From: Streptomyces verrucosisporus
Lineage (GTDB): Bacteria > Actinomycetota > Actinomycetes > Streptomycetales > Streptomycetaceae
Length of the DNA stretch: 64,000 nt
Reading direction: 5' to 3'
Assembly (NCBI RefSeq): GCF_017114865.1
Contig: NZ_JADEYH010000001.1
Span: 434,001 to 498,000 of the forward strand
The translations under genes were made by a program, and so were the position numbers. The notes beneath the pieces were generated by a model, which was not told the DNA's origin, did not search any database, and saw nothing but the letters and a program-made list of their open reading frames with translations. Below, piece after piece: positions 35,751 to 47,338 of this stretch; position 1 is the first letter of the stretch; each line of letters begins with the position of its first letter.

Positions 35751-35794
35751 CATCCCCCGTGCGTCCGTTGGACCGAACGGACGCACGGGGGATG
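35751..35794 (-). terminator. Terminator after the uvrA-Rieske transcription unit
   Basis: Perfect 19-bp inverted repeat (35751-35769 with 35776-35794), 6-base loop, in the gap between the Rieske gene stop (35874) and the start of the next minus-strand gene (35634). Confidence 0.85.
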
Positions 35795-35827
35795 TACGGG
35801 AGCGGACCGGGCCGCGCCCGGCTGTCT

Positions 35828-35891
35828 TCAGTCGCCGGGTCCGGCTGCGCTCAGTCGCCGGGTCCGGCTGCGCTCAGTCGCCGGGTCCGGC
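35828..35891. repeat. 23-bp tandem repeat covering the 3' end of the Rieske gene
   Basis: Two full 23-base units (35828-35850 and 35851-35873) and an 18-base partial unit (35874-35891). The partial unit is the last six codons of the Rieske gene including its stop, so those codons and the stop are repeated twice downstream. Each unit contains the small palindrome GCCGG-GT-CCGGC. Confidence 0.9.
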
Positions 35892-36305
35892 GACGAGGCG
35901 GCCGTTCTCGACCCTGACCGGGACCGAGGGCAGGGGCGCGCCCGCCGGGCCCGCCAGCACCTCGCCACTGGTGGTGTCGAAGAGGCTGCCGTGGCAGGTG
36001 CAGTCGGCCTTCAGCTCCTTCACCGAGGTCAGTACACAGCCCGCGTGGGTGCACACCGCGCTGAACGCCTTGTACTCGCCCTCGGTGGGCTGGGAGACCA
36101 CCAGTTTCCTCTCGCGGTACAGCCGGGCGCCGCCCACGGGTACGGCGTCGGCCGCGCCCAGTTCCACGGGCGCGGTCGGGACCGCCGGGGTCCGCTCGCC
36201 TCCCCCGCCGGAGCAGGCGGTCAGGCCGAGGCCCGCGGCCCCGGTCAGGGCCACGCCGCACAGCACGGTGCGGCGGCCCAGGGGAGCGGGGGCTGCGTCG
36301 CTCAT
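35874..36305 (-). CDS. Rieske (2Fe-2S) lipoprotein, Tat-type signal
   Basis: 143 aa; ATG at 36303-36305. The N-terminus has a twin-arginine motif (GRRTVLCG), a hydrophobic stretch and a lipobox LTAC, so a folded iron-sulfur lipoprotein exported by Tat is likely. The Rieske domain (about 45-143) has the cluster ligands in CTHAGC and CTCHGSLFD, with GPAGAPLPSVPVRVENGRLV at the end. It resembles the small soluble ferredoxin-like Rieske proteins rather than the bc1 subunit. Electron partner unknown. It lies 23 bp downstream of uvrA and is probably co-transcribed with it. Confidence 0.9.
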   Translation of the reverse strand: MSDAAPAPLGRRTVLCGVALTGAAGLGLTACSGGGGERTPAVPTAPVELGAADAVPVGGARLYRERKLVVSQPTEGEYKAFSAVCTHAGCVLTSVKELKADCTCHGSLFDTTSGEVLAGPAGAPLPSVPVRVENGRLVAGPGD

Positions 36306-36328
36306 GGTCGTGTTCTCCTCTCGGCCGC

Positions 36329-39175
36329 TCACGGCTTCAGCGGCAGGACGTCCTGGAGGAACTTGCCGGTGTGGCTCCCGGGAACCACCGCGACCTGCTC
36401 CGGGGTGCCCTGGGCGACGACCGTGCCACCGCCACTGCCGCCCTCCGGGCCCATGTCCACCACCCAGTCCGCCGTCTTGACCACATCGAGGTTGTGCTCG
36501 ATGACGATCACCGTGTTGCCCTTGTCCACCAGCCCGGACAGCACCTCGATCAGCTTGCTGATGTCCTCGAAGTGCAGGCCCGTGGTCGGCTCGTCCAGGA
36601 CGTAGACCGTACGGCCGGTGGAGCGCTTCTGGAGCTCCGAGGCGAGCTTCACGCGCTGCGCCTCGCCGCCGGAGAGCGTGGTGGCGGGCTGGCCGAGCCG
36701 CACGTAGCCGAGACCGACATCGTTGAGGGTGCGCAGATGGCGGGCGATGGCGGGCACCGCCTCGAAGAACCCCAGCGCCTCCTCGATCGGCATGTCCAGC
36801 ACCTCGGCGATGGACTTGCCCTTGTAGTGCACCTCCAGGGTCTCCCGGTTGTAGCGCGCTCCGTGGCAGACCTCGCACGGCACGTACACGTCCGGCAGGA
36901 AGTTCATCTCGATCTTGATCGTGCCGTCGCCGGAGCAGTTCTCGCAGCGGCCGCCCTTGACGTTGAAGGAGAAGCGCCCCGGCAGGTAGCCGCGCACCTT
37001 CGCCTCCGTCGTCTCCGCGAACAGCCGGCGCACATGGTCGAAGACGCCCGTGTACGTGGCCGGGTTGGAGCGGGGGGTGCGGCCGATGGGGGACTGGTCG
37101 ACGTGCACGACCTTGTCCACGTTCCCGTCGCCCTCCACCCGCACATGCCGGCCCGGCACCGACTTCGCGCCGTTCAGCTCGCGGGCCAGGTGGGTGTAGA
37201 GGATGTCGTTGACCAGGGTGGACTTGCCCGAGCCGGAGACGCCCGTGACCGCGGTGAACACTCCCAGCGGGAATGACACGTCGATGTTGCGCAGGTTGTT
37301 CTCCTTGGCGCCGCGGACGGTCAGCACCCGCTTGCGGTCCACCGGGCGGCGCCCCTCGGGTGTCGGGATGGCCTTCCGTCCCGACAGGTACTGCCCGGTC
37401 ACCGACGCCTCGTTGGCCAGCAACTCCTTCAGCGGTCCGCTGTGCACCACCTCGCCGCCGTGCTCGCCCGCGCCCGGGCCGATGTCCACCACCCAGTCGG
37501 AGGTCTTGATGGTGTCCTCGTCGTGCTCGACGACGATCAGGGTGTTGCCCATGTCCCGCAGCCGCACCAGGGTCTCGATCAGCCGGTGGTTGTCGCGCTG
37601 GTGCAGCCCGATGGAGGGCTCGTCCAGCACGTAGAGCACACCCACCAGGCCGGAGCCGATCTGGGTCGCCAGCCGGATGCGCTGCGCCTCGCCGCCCGAG
37701 AGCGTCCCGGCGGCGCGGTTGAGGGAGAGGTAGTCCAGGCCGACGTCGACCAGGAACCGCAGCCGCTCGTTGACCTCCTTCAGGACCCGCTCGGCGATGG
37801 CCTTCTCGCGCTCGCTGAGCTCCATGGCGCTCAGGAAGTCGGCGCACTCGCTGATCGACATCGCGGAGATCTCGGCGATCGACCTCCCCTGCACCGTCAC
37901 GGCCAGGACGATCGGCTTGAGCCGTGTGCCCTCGCAGGAGGGGCAGGGCACCTCGCGCATGTAGCCCTCGAAGCGCTCCCGGCTGGAGTCCGTCTCCGCC
38001 TCCGAGTGCCGCCGCCGCACGAACGGGACCGCGCCCTCGAAGGCCGTGGTGTACGACCGTTCCCGGCCGTAGCGGTTGCGGTAGCGGACCTCGATCTGCG
38101 TGCGGTGGCCGTTGAGCAGGGCCTTCCTCGCGCGCTGCGGCAGTCCGCCGAAGGGGACGTCGGTGCGGAAACCGAGCGCGTCGGCCAGGGCGCCGATCAG
38201 CCGCCCGAAGTACTCCTTGCTGTGACCGTGCGACCAGGGGTGGATCGCGCCCTCGTCCAGCGACTTGTCCGGGTCGGGGACGACCAGTTCCGGATCCACC
38301 TCCATACGGGTGCCGATGCCGCTGCACTCCGGGCAGGCGCCGAAGGGGGAGTTGAAGGAGAACGAGCGCGGCTCCAGCTCCTCGAACGACAGGTCGTCGT
38401 AGGGGCAGTACAGGTGCTCGGAGTACATCCGCTCGCGCTGCGGGTCGTCCTCGTCCAGGTCGACGAAGTCGAGGATGACCATGCCGCCGGACAGGCCCAG
38501 CGCGGTCTCGACGGAGTCGGTCAGCCGCCGCTTGGCGCTCTCCTTGACCGTCAGGCGGTCGATGACCACCTCGATCGTGTGCTTCTCCTGCTTCTTCAGC
38601 TTCGGAGGGTCGGAGAGCTGGACCGTGGCGCCGTCCACCCGGGCGCGGCTGTAGCCCTTGGTCTGCAGCTCGGCGAAGAGGTCCGCGAACTCGCCCTTGC
38701 GCTGGCGCACCAGCGGGGAGAGGACCTGGAAACGGCTGCCCTCCGTCAGGGAGAGCACCTTGTCCACGATCGCCTGCGGGGACTGCCGGGCGATCGGGCG
38801 CCCGCACTCGGGGCAGTGCGGCTTGCCGACCCGGGCGAACAGCAGCCGCAGGTAGTCGTAGACCTCCGTGATGGTGCCGACCGTCGAGCGGGGGTTGCGG
38901 GAGGTGGACTTCTGGTCGATGGAGACCGCCGGGGACAGGCCCTCGATGAAGTCCACGTCGGGCTTGTCCATCTGGCCCAGGAACTGCCGGGCGTAGGAGG
39001 ACAGCGACTCCACGTAGCGACGCTGCCCCTCGGCGAAGATGGTGTCGAAGGCGAGCGAGGACTTGCCCGACCCGGACAGCCCGGTGAAGACGATGAGGGA
39101 GTCGCGGGGGAGGTCGAGCGAGACGTTCTTTAGATTGTGCTCGCGAGCCCCACGGACGATGAGACGGTCGGCCAC
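36329..39175 (-). CDS. uvrA: Excinuclease ABC subunit UvrA
   Basis: 948 aa from the GTG at 39173-39175, with GAAAGG about 10 bases upstream; family N-termini ([20 protein letters not shown]) match this start. Two ABC ATPase modules: Walker [21 protein letters not shown] and [23 protein letters not shown] signatures [20 protein letters not shown] and [20 protein letters not shown], and zinc-binding cysteine sets [17 protein letters not shown] and [10 protein letters not shown]...CEVCHG. It detects DNA lesions and loads UvrB. UvrB and UvrC genes are 8 and 2 kb away on the other strand. Confidence 0.98.
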   Translation of the reverse strand: MADRLIVRGAREHNLKNVSLDLPRDSLIVFTGLSGSGKSSLAFDTIFAEGQRRYVESLSSYARQFLGQMDKPDVDFIEGLSPAVSIDQKSTSRNPRSTVGTITEVYDYLRLLFARVGKPHCPECGRPIARQSPQAIVDKVLSLTEGSRFQVLSPLVRQRKGEFADLFAELQTKGYSRARVDGATVQLSDPPKLKKQEKHTIEVVIDRLTVKESAKRRLTDSVETALGLSGGMVILDFVDLDEDDPQRERMYSEHLYCPYDDLSFEELEPRSFSFNSPFGACPECSGIGTRMEVDPELVVPDPDKSLDEGAIHPWSHGHSKEYFGRLIGALADALGFRTDVPFGGLPQRARKALLNGHRTQIEVRYRNRYGRERSYTTAFEGAVPFVRRRHSEAETDSSRERFEGYMREVPCPSCEGTRLKPIVLAVTVQGRSIAEISAMSISECADFLSAMELSEREKAIAERVLKEVNERLRFLVDVGLDYLSLNRAAGTLSGGEAQRIRLATQIGSGLVGVLYVLDEPSIGLHQRDNHRLIETLVRLRDMGNTLIVVEHDEDTIKTSDWVVDIGPGAGEHGGEVVHSGPLKELLANEASVTGQYLSGRKAIPTPEGRRPVDRKRVLTVRGAKENNLRNIDVSFPLGVFTAVTGVSGSGKSTLVNDILYTHLARELNGAKSVPGRHVRVEGDGNVDKVVHVDQSPIGRTPRSNPATYTGVFDHVRRLFAETTEAKVRGYLPGRFSFNVKGGRCENCSGDGTIKIEMNFLPDVYVPCEVCHGARYNRETLEVHYKGKSIAEVLDMPIEEALGFFEAVPAIARHLRTLNDVGLGYVRLGQPATTLSGGEAQRVKLASELQKRSTGRTVYVLDEPTTGLHFEDISKLIEVLSGLVDKGNTVIVIEHNLDVVKTADWVVDMGPEGGSGGGTVVAQGTPEQVAVVPGSHTGKFLQDVLPLKP

Positions 39176-39328
39176 GCCGATTGGCACCTTTCGTGTGGGA
39201 TGTAGGGGCCGGACGCCTGCCCGGAGCCCCTGCCCAAGGGTATGGGGTAGCGCCGCCTTGGTGTCGTGCCCGGGGCGCACCGCGAGCTTATAGCACGTGT
39301 ATTCGATTTACGGGCCTTCCGCCTCTCC

Positions 39329-39357
39329 TTCACCCGAACGAGTGGTGGCGATAGCTT
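39329..39357 (+). promoter_or_regulatory. Promoter of a leaderless gene (39364)
   Basis: TTCACC (39329-39334), 17-base spacer, TAGCTT (39352-39357), then six bases to the ATG at 39364. Transcription would start at or within one base of the start codon. Confidence 0.65.
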
Positions 39358-39363
39358 TGGATC

Positions 39364-40098
39364 ATGACTGTGCCCGCCGCCGGCCCCGCCGGTCCCACCG
39401 CAGACCCCGTCGCCGACACCGCCGCCCTGCGGGAGTCCACCGACCGCCTCCTGGCCGCCGTCCGGAAGCTGGACGACGCCGCCCTGGCCGCCCCCTCGAA
39501 GCTGCCGGGCTGGACCCGCGGCCATGTCCTCGCCCACCTCGCCCGCAACGCCGACGCCCTGGTCAACGTGCTGGCCGGCCGCCCCATGTACTCCAGCGCC
39601 GAGGCCCGCGAGGCCGACATCGAGCGCGACGCCCCCCGCCCCCAGGCTGCCCAGCTGGAGGACCTGAGCGGCAGCGCCGCCCGTCTGGACGAGGCGATGG
39701 CCCGGCTCACCGGCGAGCAGTGGGGCGCCACCGTCGAACTGCGCAACGGCGTCACCGACCTCGCCTCCTCCATCCCCTTCCGCCGCCGGATCGAGGTCGA
39801 GCTGCACCACGTCGACCTCGGCGTCGGGTACGGGCTGGCGGACATGCCGGCCTCCTTCACCGACCGCGAGCTGGAGAACATGGCCAGGCGGTTCGCGGGG
39901 CACCCCGATGTGGAACCCGTGGAGCTGAGGGTGGAGGACGGCCGCGTCCTGCGCACCGGCCGCGCGGCCGGACGGGGGGAGCGGGCGGTGACCGTCGCCG
40001 GCTCGCCCACCGCGCTCGTCGGCTGGCTCACGGGCCGCACCGACGGCACCGGACTCACCGCCTCCGCCGCGTCCCTGCCCGCGCTGCCACCCCTCTGA
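39364..40098 (+). CDS. Maleylpyruvate isomerase family mycothiol-dependent enzyme
   Basis: 244 aa. N-terminal DinB-like four-helix domain with the metal-binding pattern: SKLPGWTRGHVLAHLARNAD and a later His pair in EVELHHVDLGVGYG; C-terminal domain (about 160-244) of the MDMPI type. Members use mycothiol as cofactor in place of glutathione, consistent with an actinobacterium. Specific substrate unknown. First gene of a likely two-gene unit with the MBL-fold hydrolase 48 bp downstream. Divergent from uvrA. Confidence 0.9.
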   Translation: MTVPAAGPAGPTADPVADTAALRESTDRLLAAVRKLDDAALAAPSKLPGWTRGHVLAHLARNADALVNVLAGRPMYSSAEAREADIERDAPRPQAAQLEDLSGSAARLDEAMARLTGEQWGATVELRNGVTDLASSIPFRRRIEVELHHVDLGVGYGLADMPASFTDRELENMARRFAGHPDVEPVELRVEDGRVLRTGRAAGRGERAVTVAGSPTALVGWLTGRTDGTGLTASAASLPALPPL

Positions 40099-40146
40099 CA
40101 CACTGATCGCCGACCGCGCCCCCTCCCGGAAGGAGCCGCACAGCCC

Positions 40147-40803
40147 ATGCCGTACACAGGAAAAGTCGCGGTCGGCGGTCCGCCGGACGTCCACGAGCTG
40201 ACCGACCTGGTGATCTCCAAGGTCGCGGTCGGCCCCATGGAGAACAACGCCTACCTGCTGCGCTGCCGCGCCACCGGCGAGCAGCTCATGATCGACGCGG
40301 CCAACGAGCCCGACACCCTGCTGGGCCTCATCGGCGAGGACGGCATCGGCACGGTCGTCACCACCCACCGGCACGGCGACCACTGGCAGGCGCTCGACAC
40401 CGTCGTCCGGGCCACCGGCGCGCGCACCTGCGCCGGGCGCCACGACACCGAGGGCATCCCGGTGCCCACCGACGTGCCCCTGGAGGACGGCGACACCGTG
40501 ACCGTCGGCCGCATCACGCTCACCGCCCGCCACCTGCGGGGCCACACCCCCGGCTCCATCGCACTGGTCTACGACGACCCCCACGGCCACCCGCACCTGT
40601 TCACCGGCGACTGCCTCTTCCCCGGCGGAGTCGGCAACACCCGCGGCGACGCGGAGGCGTTCACCACGCTGCTGGACGACGTGGAGGCCAAGCTCTTCGG
40701 CGAGCTCCCCGACGAGACCTGGGTCTACCCCGGCCACGGCGCCGACACCACCCTGGGCGCCGAGCGCCCGCACCTGGCTCAGTGGCGCGAACGCGGCTGG
40801 TGA
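40147..40803 (+). CDS. MBL-fold metallo-hydrolase
   Basis: 218 aa; ATG with GGAAGGAG upstream. Metallo-beta-lactamase fold with THRHGDHWQALD as the HxHxDH zinc motif, HLRGHTPGSIALVYDD (third His), LFTGDCLFPGGVGN (bridging Asp) and VYPGHGADTTLG. It resembles glyoxalase II-like hydrolases; next to a mycothiol-dependent enzyme it may hydrolyse a mycothiol thioester, which is an inference. Cytosolic. Confidence 0.9.
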   Translation: MPYTGKVAVGGPPDVHELTDLVISKVAVGPMENNAYLLRCRATGEQLMIDAANEPDTLLGLIGEDGIGTVVTTHRHGDHWQALDTVVRATGARTCAGRHDTEGIPVPTDVPLEDGDTVTVGRITLTARHLRGHTPGSIALVYDDPHGHPHLFTGDCLFPGGVGNTRGDAEAFTTLLDDVEAKLFGELPDETWVYPGHGADTTLGAERPHLAQWRERGW

Positions 40804-40847
40804 CACGGGCCGCGCGGCGGCGGGACGCGCCACCGCGCGGCCCGTGT
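40803..40847 (+). terminator. Terminator between the MBL-fold gene and uvrC
   Basis: Perfect 15-bp inverted repeat (40803-40817 with 40833-40847), 15-base loop, overlapping the last base of the stop codon of the MBL gene. Confidence 0.8.
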
Positions 40848-40875
40848 GTCGTACGCCGCCAGTAAGGTGGGCGCC

Positions 40876-42933
40876 ATGGCAGACCCCTCCAGCTACCGCC
40901 CCAGGCCTGGAGAGATCCCCGACTCCCCGGGGGTCTACAAGTTCCGCGACGGACACGGCCGGGTGATCTACGTCGGGAAGGCGAAGAGCCTGCGCCAGCG
41001 CCTGGCCAACTACTTCCAGGACCTGACCGGCCTCCACCCGCGCACCCGCACCATGGTCACCACGGCCGCCTCCGTGGAGTGGACGGTGGTCTCCACCGAG
41101 GTCGAGGCGCTCCAGCTGGAGTACTCCTGGATCAAGGAGTTCGACCCGCGCTTCAACGTCAAGTACCGCGACGACAAGAGCTACCCCTCCCTCGCGGTCA
41201 CGATGAACGAGGAGTTCCCGCGCGTGCAGGTGATGCGCGGGCCCAGGAAGAAGGGCGTGCGCTACTTCGGGCCGTACGCGCACGCCTGGGCGATCCGCGA
41301 GACCGTCGACCTGATGCTGCGCGTCTTCCCGGTGCGCACCTGCTCGGCCGGGGTCTTCAAGCGCTCCGCACAGATCGGCCGCCCCTGCCTGCTCGGCTAC
41401 ATCGGCAAGTGCTCGGCGCCCTGCGTGGGCCGGGTCGACGCCGAGGAGCACCGGCGGCTGGCCGAGGAGTTCTGCGACTTCATGGCCGGGCGCACGGGCG
41501 CCCACCTGCGCCGGCTGGAGCGGGAGATGCAGCGGGCGGCCGAGGAGATGGAGTACGAGAGGGCCGCCCGGCTGCGCGACGACATCGAGGCGCTGAAGCG
41601 GGCGATGGAGAAGAACGCCGTCGTCCTCACCGACGCCACCGACGCCGACCTTGTCGCGGTCGCCGAGGACGAACTGGAGGCGGCCGTCCAGATCTTCCAC
41701 GTCCGCGGCGGCCGGGTGCGCGGCCAGCGCGGCTGGGTCACCGACAAGGTGGAGGAGGTCACCACCGCCGGCCTGGTCGAGCACGCCCTCCAGCAGCTCT
41801 ACGGCGAGGAGAGCGGCGACGCCGTGCCCCGGGAGGTCCTGGTCCCCGCCCTGCCCGACCCGGTGGAACCGCTCACCGCGTGGCTGGCCGGCCGGCGCGG
41901 CGCGGCCGTGGACCTGCGCGTGCCGCGGCGCGGCGACAAGCGCGCCCTGATGGAGACGGTGCGGCGCAACGCCCAGCAGGCCCTGGCCCTGCACAAGACC
42001 AAGCGCGCCTCCGACCTGACCACCCGCTCACGCGCGCTGGAGGAGATCGCCGAGGCCCTCGGGCTGGAGTCGGCCCCGCTGCGCATCGAGTGCTTCGACA
42101 TCTCCCACCTCCAGGGCGAGGACGTGGTGGCCTCGATGGTGGTCTTCGAGGACGGGCTGGCCCGCAAGAGCGAGTACCGCCGCTTCCAGATCAAGGGCTT
42201 CGCCGGGCAGGACGACGTCCGCTCCATGCACGAGGTGGTCTCCCGCCGCTTCCGCCGCTACCTCCAGGAGAGGCAGCGCACGGGCGAGTGGGCCACCGCG
42301 GAGGACGGTGAGGTCCACGGGAGCGAGGTGCCCGGGAGCGCACCGGGGGGCGCGCCCGGCGTGAACGGGGCGGACGGGGCGGACGGGCCGGCCCCGTCCG
42401 AGGACGCGGGCCGCGGACGGGCGCCGAAGTTCGCCTACCCGCCGCAGCTGGTCGTGGTCGACGGCGGGCAGCCGCAGGTCGCCGCCGCGCGGCGGGCCCT
42501 GGACGAGCTGGGGATCGACGACGTGGCCGTGTGCGGGCTGGCCAAGCGCCTGGAGGAGGTGTGGCTGCCCGGCGAGGACGACCCGGTCGTCCTGCCCCGG
42601 ACCAGCGAGGGCCTGTACATGCTCCAGCGGGTCCGCGACGAGGCGCACCGCTTCGCCATCCGCTACCAGCGCGGCAAGCGGTCGCGGGCGCTGAAGGCGA
42701 GCCCCCTGGACGCCGTCCACGGCCTGGGGGAGTCCCGCAAGCAGGCCCTGGTCAAGCACTTCGGCTCGGTCAGGCGGCTGCGGGCCGCCACCGTCGAGCA
42801 GATCTGCGAGGTCCCGGGCGTCGGACGCAAGACCGCCGAGGCCGTCGCCGCGGCCCTGGCGCAGGCGGCTCCGGCCGCTCCGGCGGTGAACACCGCCACA
42901 GGTGAGATCCTGGAGGACCGGGAAGACCAGTAG
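40876..42933 (+). CDS. uvrC: Excinuclease ABC subunit UvrC
   Basis: 685 aa; ATG at 40876. A TAAGGT (40863-40868) seven bases upstream suggests a leaderless transcript. GIY-YIG nuclease domain at residues 10-95 ([20 protein letters not shown]), Cys-rich region [22 protein letters not shown] domain ([20 protein letters not shown]) that binds UvrB, the RNase H-like 5' nuclease ([40 protein letters not shown]) and C-terminal tandem HhH ([20 protein letters not shown]). A roughly 40-residue Gly/Ala/Asp-rich insertion (about 476-515) interrupts the RNase H-like domain. It makes both incisions around a lesion. Confidence 0.98.
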   Translation: MADPSSYRPRPGEIPDSPGVYKFRDGHGRVIYVGKAKSLRQRLANYFQDLTGLHPRTRTMVTTAASVEWTVVSTEVEALQLEYSWIKEFDPRFNVKYRDDKSYPSLAVTMNEEFPRVQVMRGPRKKGVRYFGPYAHAWAIRETVDLMLRVFPVRTCSAGVFKRSAQIGRPCLLGYIGKCSAPCVGRVDAEEHRRLAEEFCDFMAGRTGAHLRRLEREMQRAAEEMEYERAARLRDDIEALKRAMEKNAVVLTDATDADLVAVAEDELEAAVQIFHVRGGRVRGQRGWVTDKVEEVTTAGLVEHALQQLYGEESGDAVPREVLVPALPDPVEPLTAWLAGRRGAAVDLRVPRRGDKRALMETVRRNAQQALALHKTKRASDLTTRSRALEEIAEALGLESAPLRIECFDISHLQGEDVVASMVVFEDGLARKSEYRRFQIKGFAGQDDVRSMHEVVSRRFRRYLQERQRTGEWATAEDGEVHGSEVPGSAPGGAPGVNGADGADGPAPSEDAGRGRAPKFAYPPQLVVVDGGQPQVAAARRALDELGIDDVAVCGLAKRLEEVWLPGEDDPVVLPRTSEGLYMLQRVRDEAHRFAIRYQRGKRSRALKASPLDAVHGLGESRKQALVKHFGSVRRLRAATVEQICEVPGVGRKTAEAVAAALAQAAPAAPAVNTATGEILEDREDQ

Positions 42934-42983
42934 CGCACCGGCGACGGCAAGCGGAACGGCACAGGCGGGCGGGGGAGAGTGCG

Positions 42984-43940
42984 ATGAACGATCACATGGG
43001 AGACGGAGCGCAGGTGGCCACGGGTACGAGTACGGGCGCGGTCACGGAGACCGCGGGAAACGGAGGCGACGGCGCCGCCGCCATCCCCGAGCTGGTGATC
43101 ATCTCCGGCATGTCGGGCGCCGGCCGCAGCACAGCCGCCAAGTGCCTGGAGGACCTCGGCTGGTTCGTGGTGGACAACCTGCCGCCCGCCCTGATCCCGA
43201 CCATGGTCGACCTCGGCGCCCGCTCGCAGGGCAACGTGGCCAGGATCGCCGTCGTCGTCGACGTCCGCGGCCGCCGCTTCTTCGACAACCTGCGCGAGTC
43301 CCTCGCCGATCTCGACGCCAAGAACGTCACCCGCCGGATCGTCTTCCTGGAGGCGTCCGACGACGCCCTGGTGCGCCGCTTCGAGTCGGTGCGCCGCCCC
43401 CACCCGCTCCAGGGCGACGGGCGCATCGTGGACGGCATCGCCGCCGAGCGCGACCTGCTGCGCGAGCTGCGCGGCGACGCCGACCTGGTCATCGACACCT
43501 CCGCCCTCAACGTCCACGAGCTGCGGGCCAAGCTCGACGCCCAGTTCGCCGGTGAGGAGGAGCCCGAACTGCGGGCGACGGTGATGTCCTTCGGCTACAA
43601 GTACGGCCTCCCCGTCGACGCCGACCTCGTCGTCGACTGCCGCTTCCTGCCCAACCCGCACTGGGTGCCGGGACTGCGGCCGTACACCGGCCTCAACGAG
43701 GAGGTCGCCCAGTACGTCTTCAACCAGCCCGGCGCCAAGGAGTTCCTGGACCGCTACGCCGAACTGCTCCAGCTCATCGCCACCGGCTACCGCCGCGAGG
43801 GCAAGCGCTACGTGACCGTCGCGGTCGGCTGCACCGGCGGCAAGCACCGCAGTGTGGCGATGTCGGAGAAGCTGGCCGCCCGGCTGGCCGCCGAGGGCGT
43901 CGAGACGGTCGTCGTGCACCGGGACATGGGACGCGAGTGA
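42984..43940 (+). CDS. rapZ: RNase adapter protein RapZ / nucleotide-binding YvcJ family
   Basis: 318 aa; ATG with GGGGGAG upstream. P-loop SGMSGAGRSTAAKCLEDLGW (Arg instead of Lys in the Walker motif, as in other streptomycete homologues), FVVDNLPPALIPTM, and the C-terminal YKYGLPVDADLVVDCRFLPN and AVGCTGGKHRSVAMSEKLA. In E. coli RapZ regulates GlmS through sRNA decay; in Gram-positives the protein binds nucleotides and affects cell wall metabolism. Its stop overlaps the next start by four bases (GTGA), indicating translational coupling. Confidence 0.96.
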   Translation: MNDHMGDGAQVATGTSTGAVTETAGNGGDGAAAIPELVIISGMSGAGRSTAAKCLEDLGWFVVDNLPPALIPTMVDLGARSQGNVARIAVVVDVRGRRFFDNLRESLADLDAKNVTRRIVFLEASDDALVRRFESVRRPHPLQGDGRIVDGIAAERDLLRELRGDADLVIDTSALNVHELRAKLDAQFAGEEEPELRATVMSFGYKYGLPVDADLVVDCRFLPNPHWVPGLRPYTGLNEEVAQYVFNQPGAKEFLDRYAELLQLIATGYRREGKRYVTVAVGCTGGKHRSVAMSEKLAARLAAEGVETVVVHRDMGRE

Positions 43941-44956
43941 CCGTCCGCACCCGCAGACTGCGGCGCCTGGGTACCACCCGCAGGGCCCGCGGCGGGACCC
44001 CGAAGGTGGTGGCGCTCGGCGGCGGCATGGGCCTGTCCGCCTCGCTGGCCGCGCTGCGCCGGATCACCCGCGACCTGACCGCCGTGGTCACCGTCGCCGA
44101 CGACGGCGGCTCCAGCGGGCGGCTCCGCGACGAACTGGGCGTCCTGCCCCCCGGCGACCTGCGCAAGGCCCTGGCCGCGCTGTGCGGCGACGACGAGTGG
44201 GGCCAGACCTGGGCCCGGGTCATCCAGCACCGCTTCGCCAGCAGGGGCGACCTGCACGAGCACGCGGTGGGCAACCTGCTGATCGTCGCCCTGTGGGAGC
44301 AGCTCGGCGACCACGTCCAGGCCCTGGACCTGGTGGGCAAGCTGCTGGGCGCGCACGGCCGGGTGCTGCCGATGTCCGCCGTCCCGCTGGAGCTGCGCGC
44401 CCTGGTGCGCGGCCACGATCCGGCGCGCCCGCGGGAGGTCACCACCGTCCGGGGTCAGGCCACCGTCGCCCTCACCCCCGGCGAGGTGCAGCAGGTGCAC
44501 CTCGTCCCGCACGACCCGCCCGCCGTCCCCGAGGCCGTCGAGGCGGTCCTCGACGCGGACTGGGTGGTGCTCGGCCCCGGCTCGTGGTTCTCCTCGGTCA
44601 TCCCCCACCTGCTGGTGCCCGAACTCCTCCAGGCGCTCACCGAGACCAGGGCGCGCCGGGTGCTCTCGCTCAACCTCGCGCCGCAACCGGGGGAGACCGA
44701 CGGCTTCTCCCCGCAGCGTCATTTGGAGGTTTTGGCCCGACACGCCCCTAAACTCGCCTTCGACGTGGTGCTGGCCGACCGGGCCGCCGTGCCCGACGAG
44801 GAGGGCCTCCGCGACGCCGCCCGGCGCCTCGGCGGCACGGTCGAACTGGCGCCGGTGGCCGCTCCGGGCGGAGCCCCCCGGCACGACCCGGAGCTGCTGG
44901 CCGCCGCGTACGACCGGATTTTTCGAATGCATGGAAGGATCGGCCCATGGCGATGA
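43937..44956 (+). CDS. yvcK: Gluconeogenesis factor YvcK (CofD-like)
   Basis: 339 aa from the GTG at 43937, overlapping rapZ. CofD/YvcK fold: [65 protein letters not shown] and [20 protein letters not shown]. YvcK binds UDP-sugars and supports growth on gluconeogenic carbon and proper peptidoglycan synthesis in Bacillus and mycobacteria. Middle gene of the conserved rapZ-yvcK-whiA cluster; overlaps whiA by 10 bases. Confidence 0.95.
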   Translation: MTVRTRRLRRLGTTRRARGGTPKVVALGGGMGLSASLAALRRITRDLTAVVTVADDGGSSGRLRDELGVLPPGDLRKALAALCGDDEWGQTWARVIQHRFASRGDLHEHAVGNLLIVALWEQLGDHVQALDLVGKLLGAHGRVLPMSAVPLELRALVRGHDPARPREVTTVRGQATVALTPGEVQQVHLVPHDPPAVPEAVEAVLDADWVVLGPGSWFSSVIPHLLVPELLQALTETRARRVLSLNLAPQPGETDGFSPQRHLEVLARHAPKLAFDVVLADRAAVPDEEGLRDAARRLGGTVELAPVAAPGGAPRHDPELLAAAYDRIFRMHGRIGPWR

Positions 44957-45924
44957 CGGCAGCGGTGAAGGACGAGATCTCCCGGCTACCCGTCACCCGG
45001 ACCTGCTGCCGGAAGTCGGAGGTCTCCTCCATCCTGCGGTTCGCCGGCGGACTGCACCTGGTGAGCGGCCGCATCGTGATCGAGGCCGAGCTGGACACCG
45101 GCATCGCCGCCCGCAGACTCCGCAAGGACATCCTGGAGATCTTCGGCCACGCCTCCGACCTGGTGGTCATGGCCCCCGGCGGACTGCGCCGCGGCAGCCG
45201 CTACGTCGTACGGGTGGTGGCGGGCGGTGACCAGCTCGCCCGGCAGACGGGGCTGGTCGACGGCCGCGGCCGCCCGGTGCGCGGCCTGCCGCCGCAGGTG
45301 GTCTCCGGGGCCACCTGCGACGCCGAGGCCGCCTGGCGCGGCGCCTTCCTGGCGCACGGCTCGCTCACCGAGCCCGGACGCTCCTCCTCCCTGGAGGTCA
45401 CCTGCCCCGGCCCCGAGGCCGCCCTCGCCCTCGTCGGCGCCGCCCGCCGCCTGCAGATCGCGGCCAAGGCGCGCGAGGTGCGCGGCGTGGACCGGGTCGT
45501 CGTCCGCGACGGCGACGCCATCGGCGCGCTGCTGACCCGCCTGGGCGCCCACGAGTCGGTGCTGGCGTGGGAGGAGCGGCGGATGCGCCGCGAGGTGCGG
45601 GCCACCGCCAACCGCCTGGCCAACTTCGACGACGCCAACCTGCGCCGCTCGGCCCGCGCCGCCGTCGCCGCCGGGGCCCGGGTGCAGCGCGCGCTGGAGA
45701 TTCTGGGCGACGAGGTGCCCGAGCACCTGGCCGCGGCCGGCCGGCTGCGCATGGAGCACAAGCAGGCGTCCCTGGAGGAACTGGGAGCGCTGGCCGACCC
45801 GCCGCTGACCAAGGACGCCGTCGCCGGGCGCATCCGGCGGCTGCTGGCCATGGCCGACAAGCGCGCCGCCGACCTCGGGATCCCGGGCACCGAGTCGAAC
45901 CTGACGGAGGAGATGGTCGGCTGA
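44947..45924 (+). CDS. whiA: Sporulation transcription regulator WhiA
   Basis: 325 aa; ATG at 44947 inside the end of yvcK. N-terminal degenerate LAGLIDADG homing-endonuclease fold ([40 protein letters not shown]) and a C-terminal helix-turn-helix DNA-binding domain ([26 protein letters not shown] region). In streptomycetes WhiA with WhiB controls the switch from aerial growth to sporulation septation. The gene order is the same in most Gram-positives. Six-to-seven-bp hairpin at 45926-45942 follows. Confidence 0.97.
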   Translation: MAMTAAVKDEISRLPVTRTCCRKSEVSSILRFAGGLHLVSGRIVIEAELDTGIAARRLRKDILEIFGHASDLVVMAPGGLRRGSRYVVRVVAGGDQLARQTGLVDGRGRPVRGLPPQVVSGATCDAEAAWRGAFLAHGSLTEPGRSSSLEVTCPGPEAALALVGAARRLQIAAKAREVRGVDRVVVRDGDAIGALLTRLGAHESVLAWEERRMRREVRATANRLANFDDANLRRSARAAVAAGARVQRALEILGDEVPEHLAAAGRLRMEHKQASLEELGALADPPLTKDAVAGRIRRLLAMADKRAADLGIPGTESNLTEEMVG

Positions 45925-46172
45925 GCGGGCTCGGACAGCCCGGTCCTCCGCGTCGCCCGCCCCCCCGCACCGCGCCCTCCTCGCTCCGCGGCCGTGGACC
46001 CGGGCGCCCGGGATGTCTGCCGGGCGCCTTCGCGGGTACGTCCTGCCACCGGTGCGCCACACCGCACACGGCGGGGTGGCCGATGTCACTCGCGAGCACC
46101 CGGCGCGGTAGGGTCGGAGATGGTCGGGGACATCCCAAACAGCTTCGCCGGTGTCCGCACCGGCGTACCTAG

Positions 46173-47192
<1,020 letters not shown>

Positions 47193-47235
47193 CCGCGCTG
47201 CCGGACAGCAGCGCCGAGACGTGACGCGGCGGGGT

Positions 47236-47263
47236 TCGCGGGGCGCGATGACGCGCCCCGCGG
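47236..47263 (+). terminator. Hairpin between gap and pgk
   Basis: Ten-base perfect stem (47238-47247 with 47252-47261) extendable by one pair and one wobble, ATGA loop, 45 bases after the gap stop. May attenuate readthrough so that gap is expressed above pgk-tpiA. Confidence 0.65.
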
Positions 47264-47338
47264 GCCCCGCCTCGCGATGACCGGCCGCAGGGCCGGCGAC
47301 CGTGCAAACCACCGAGCAGACCACCACGGAGCCACACC

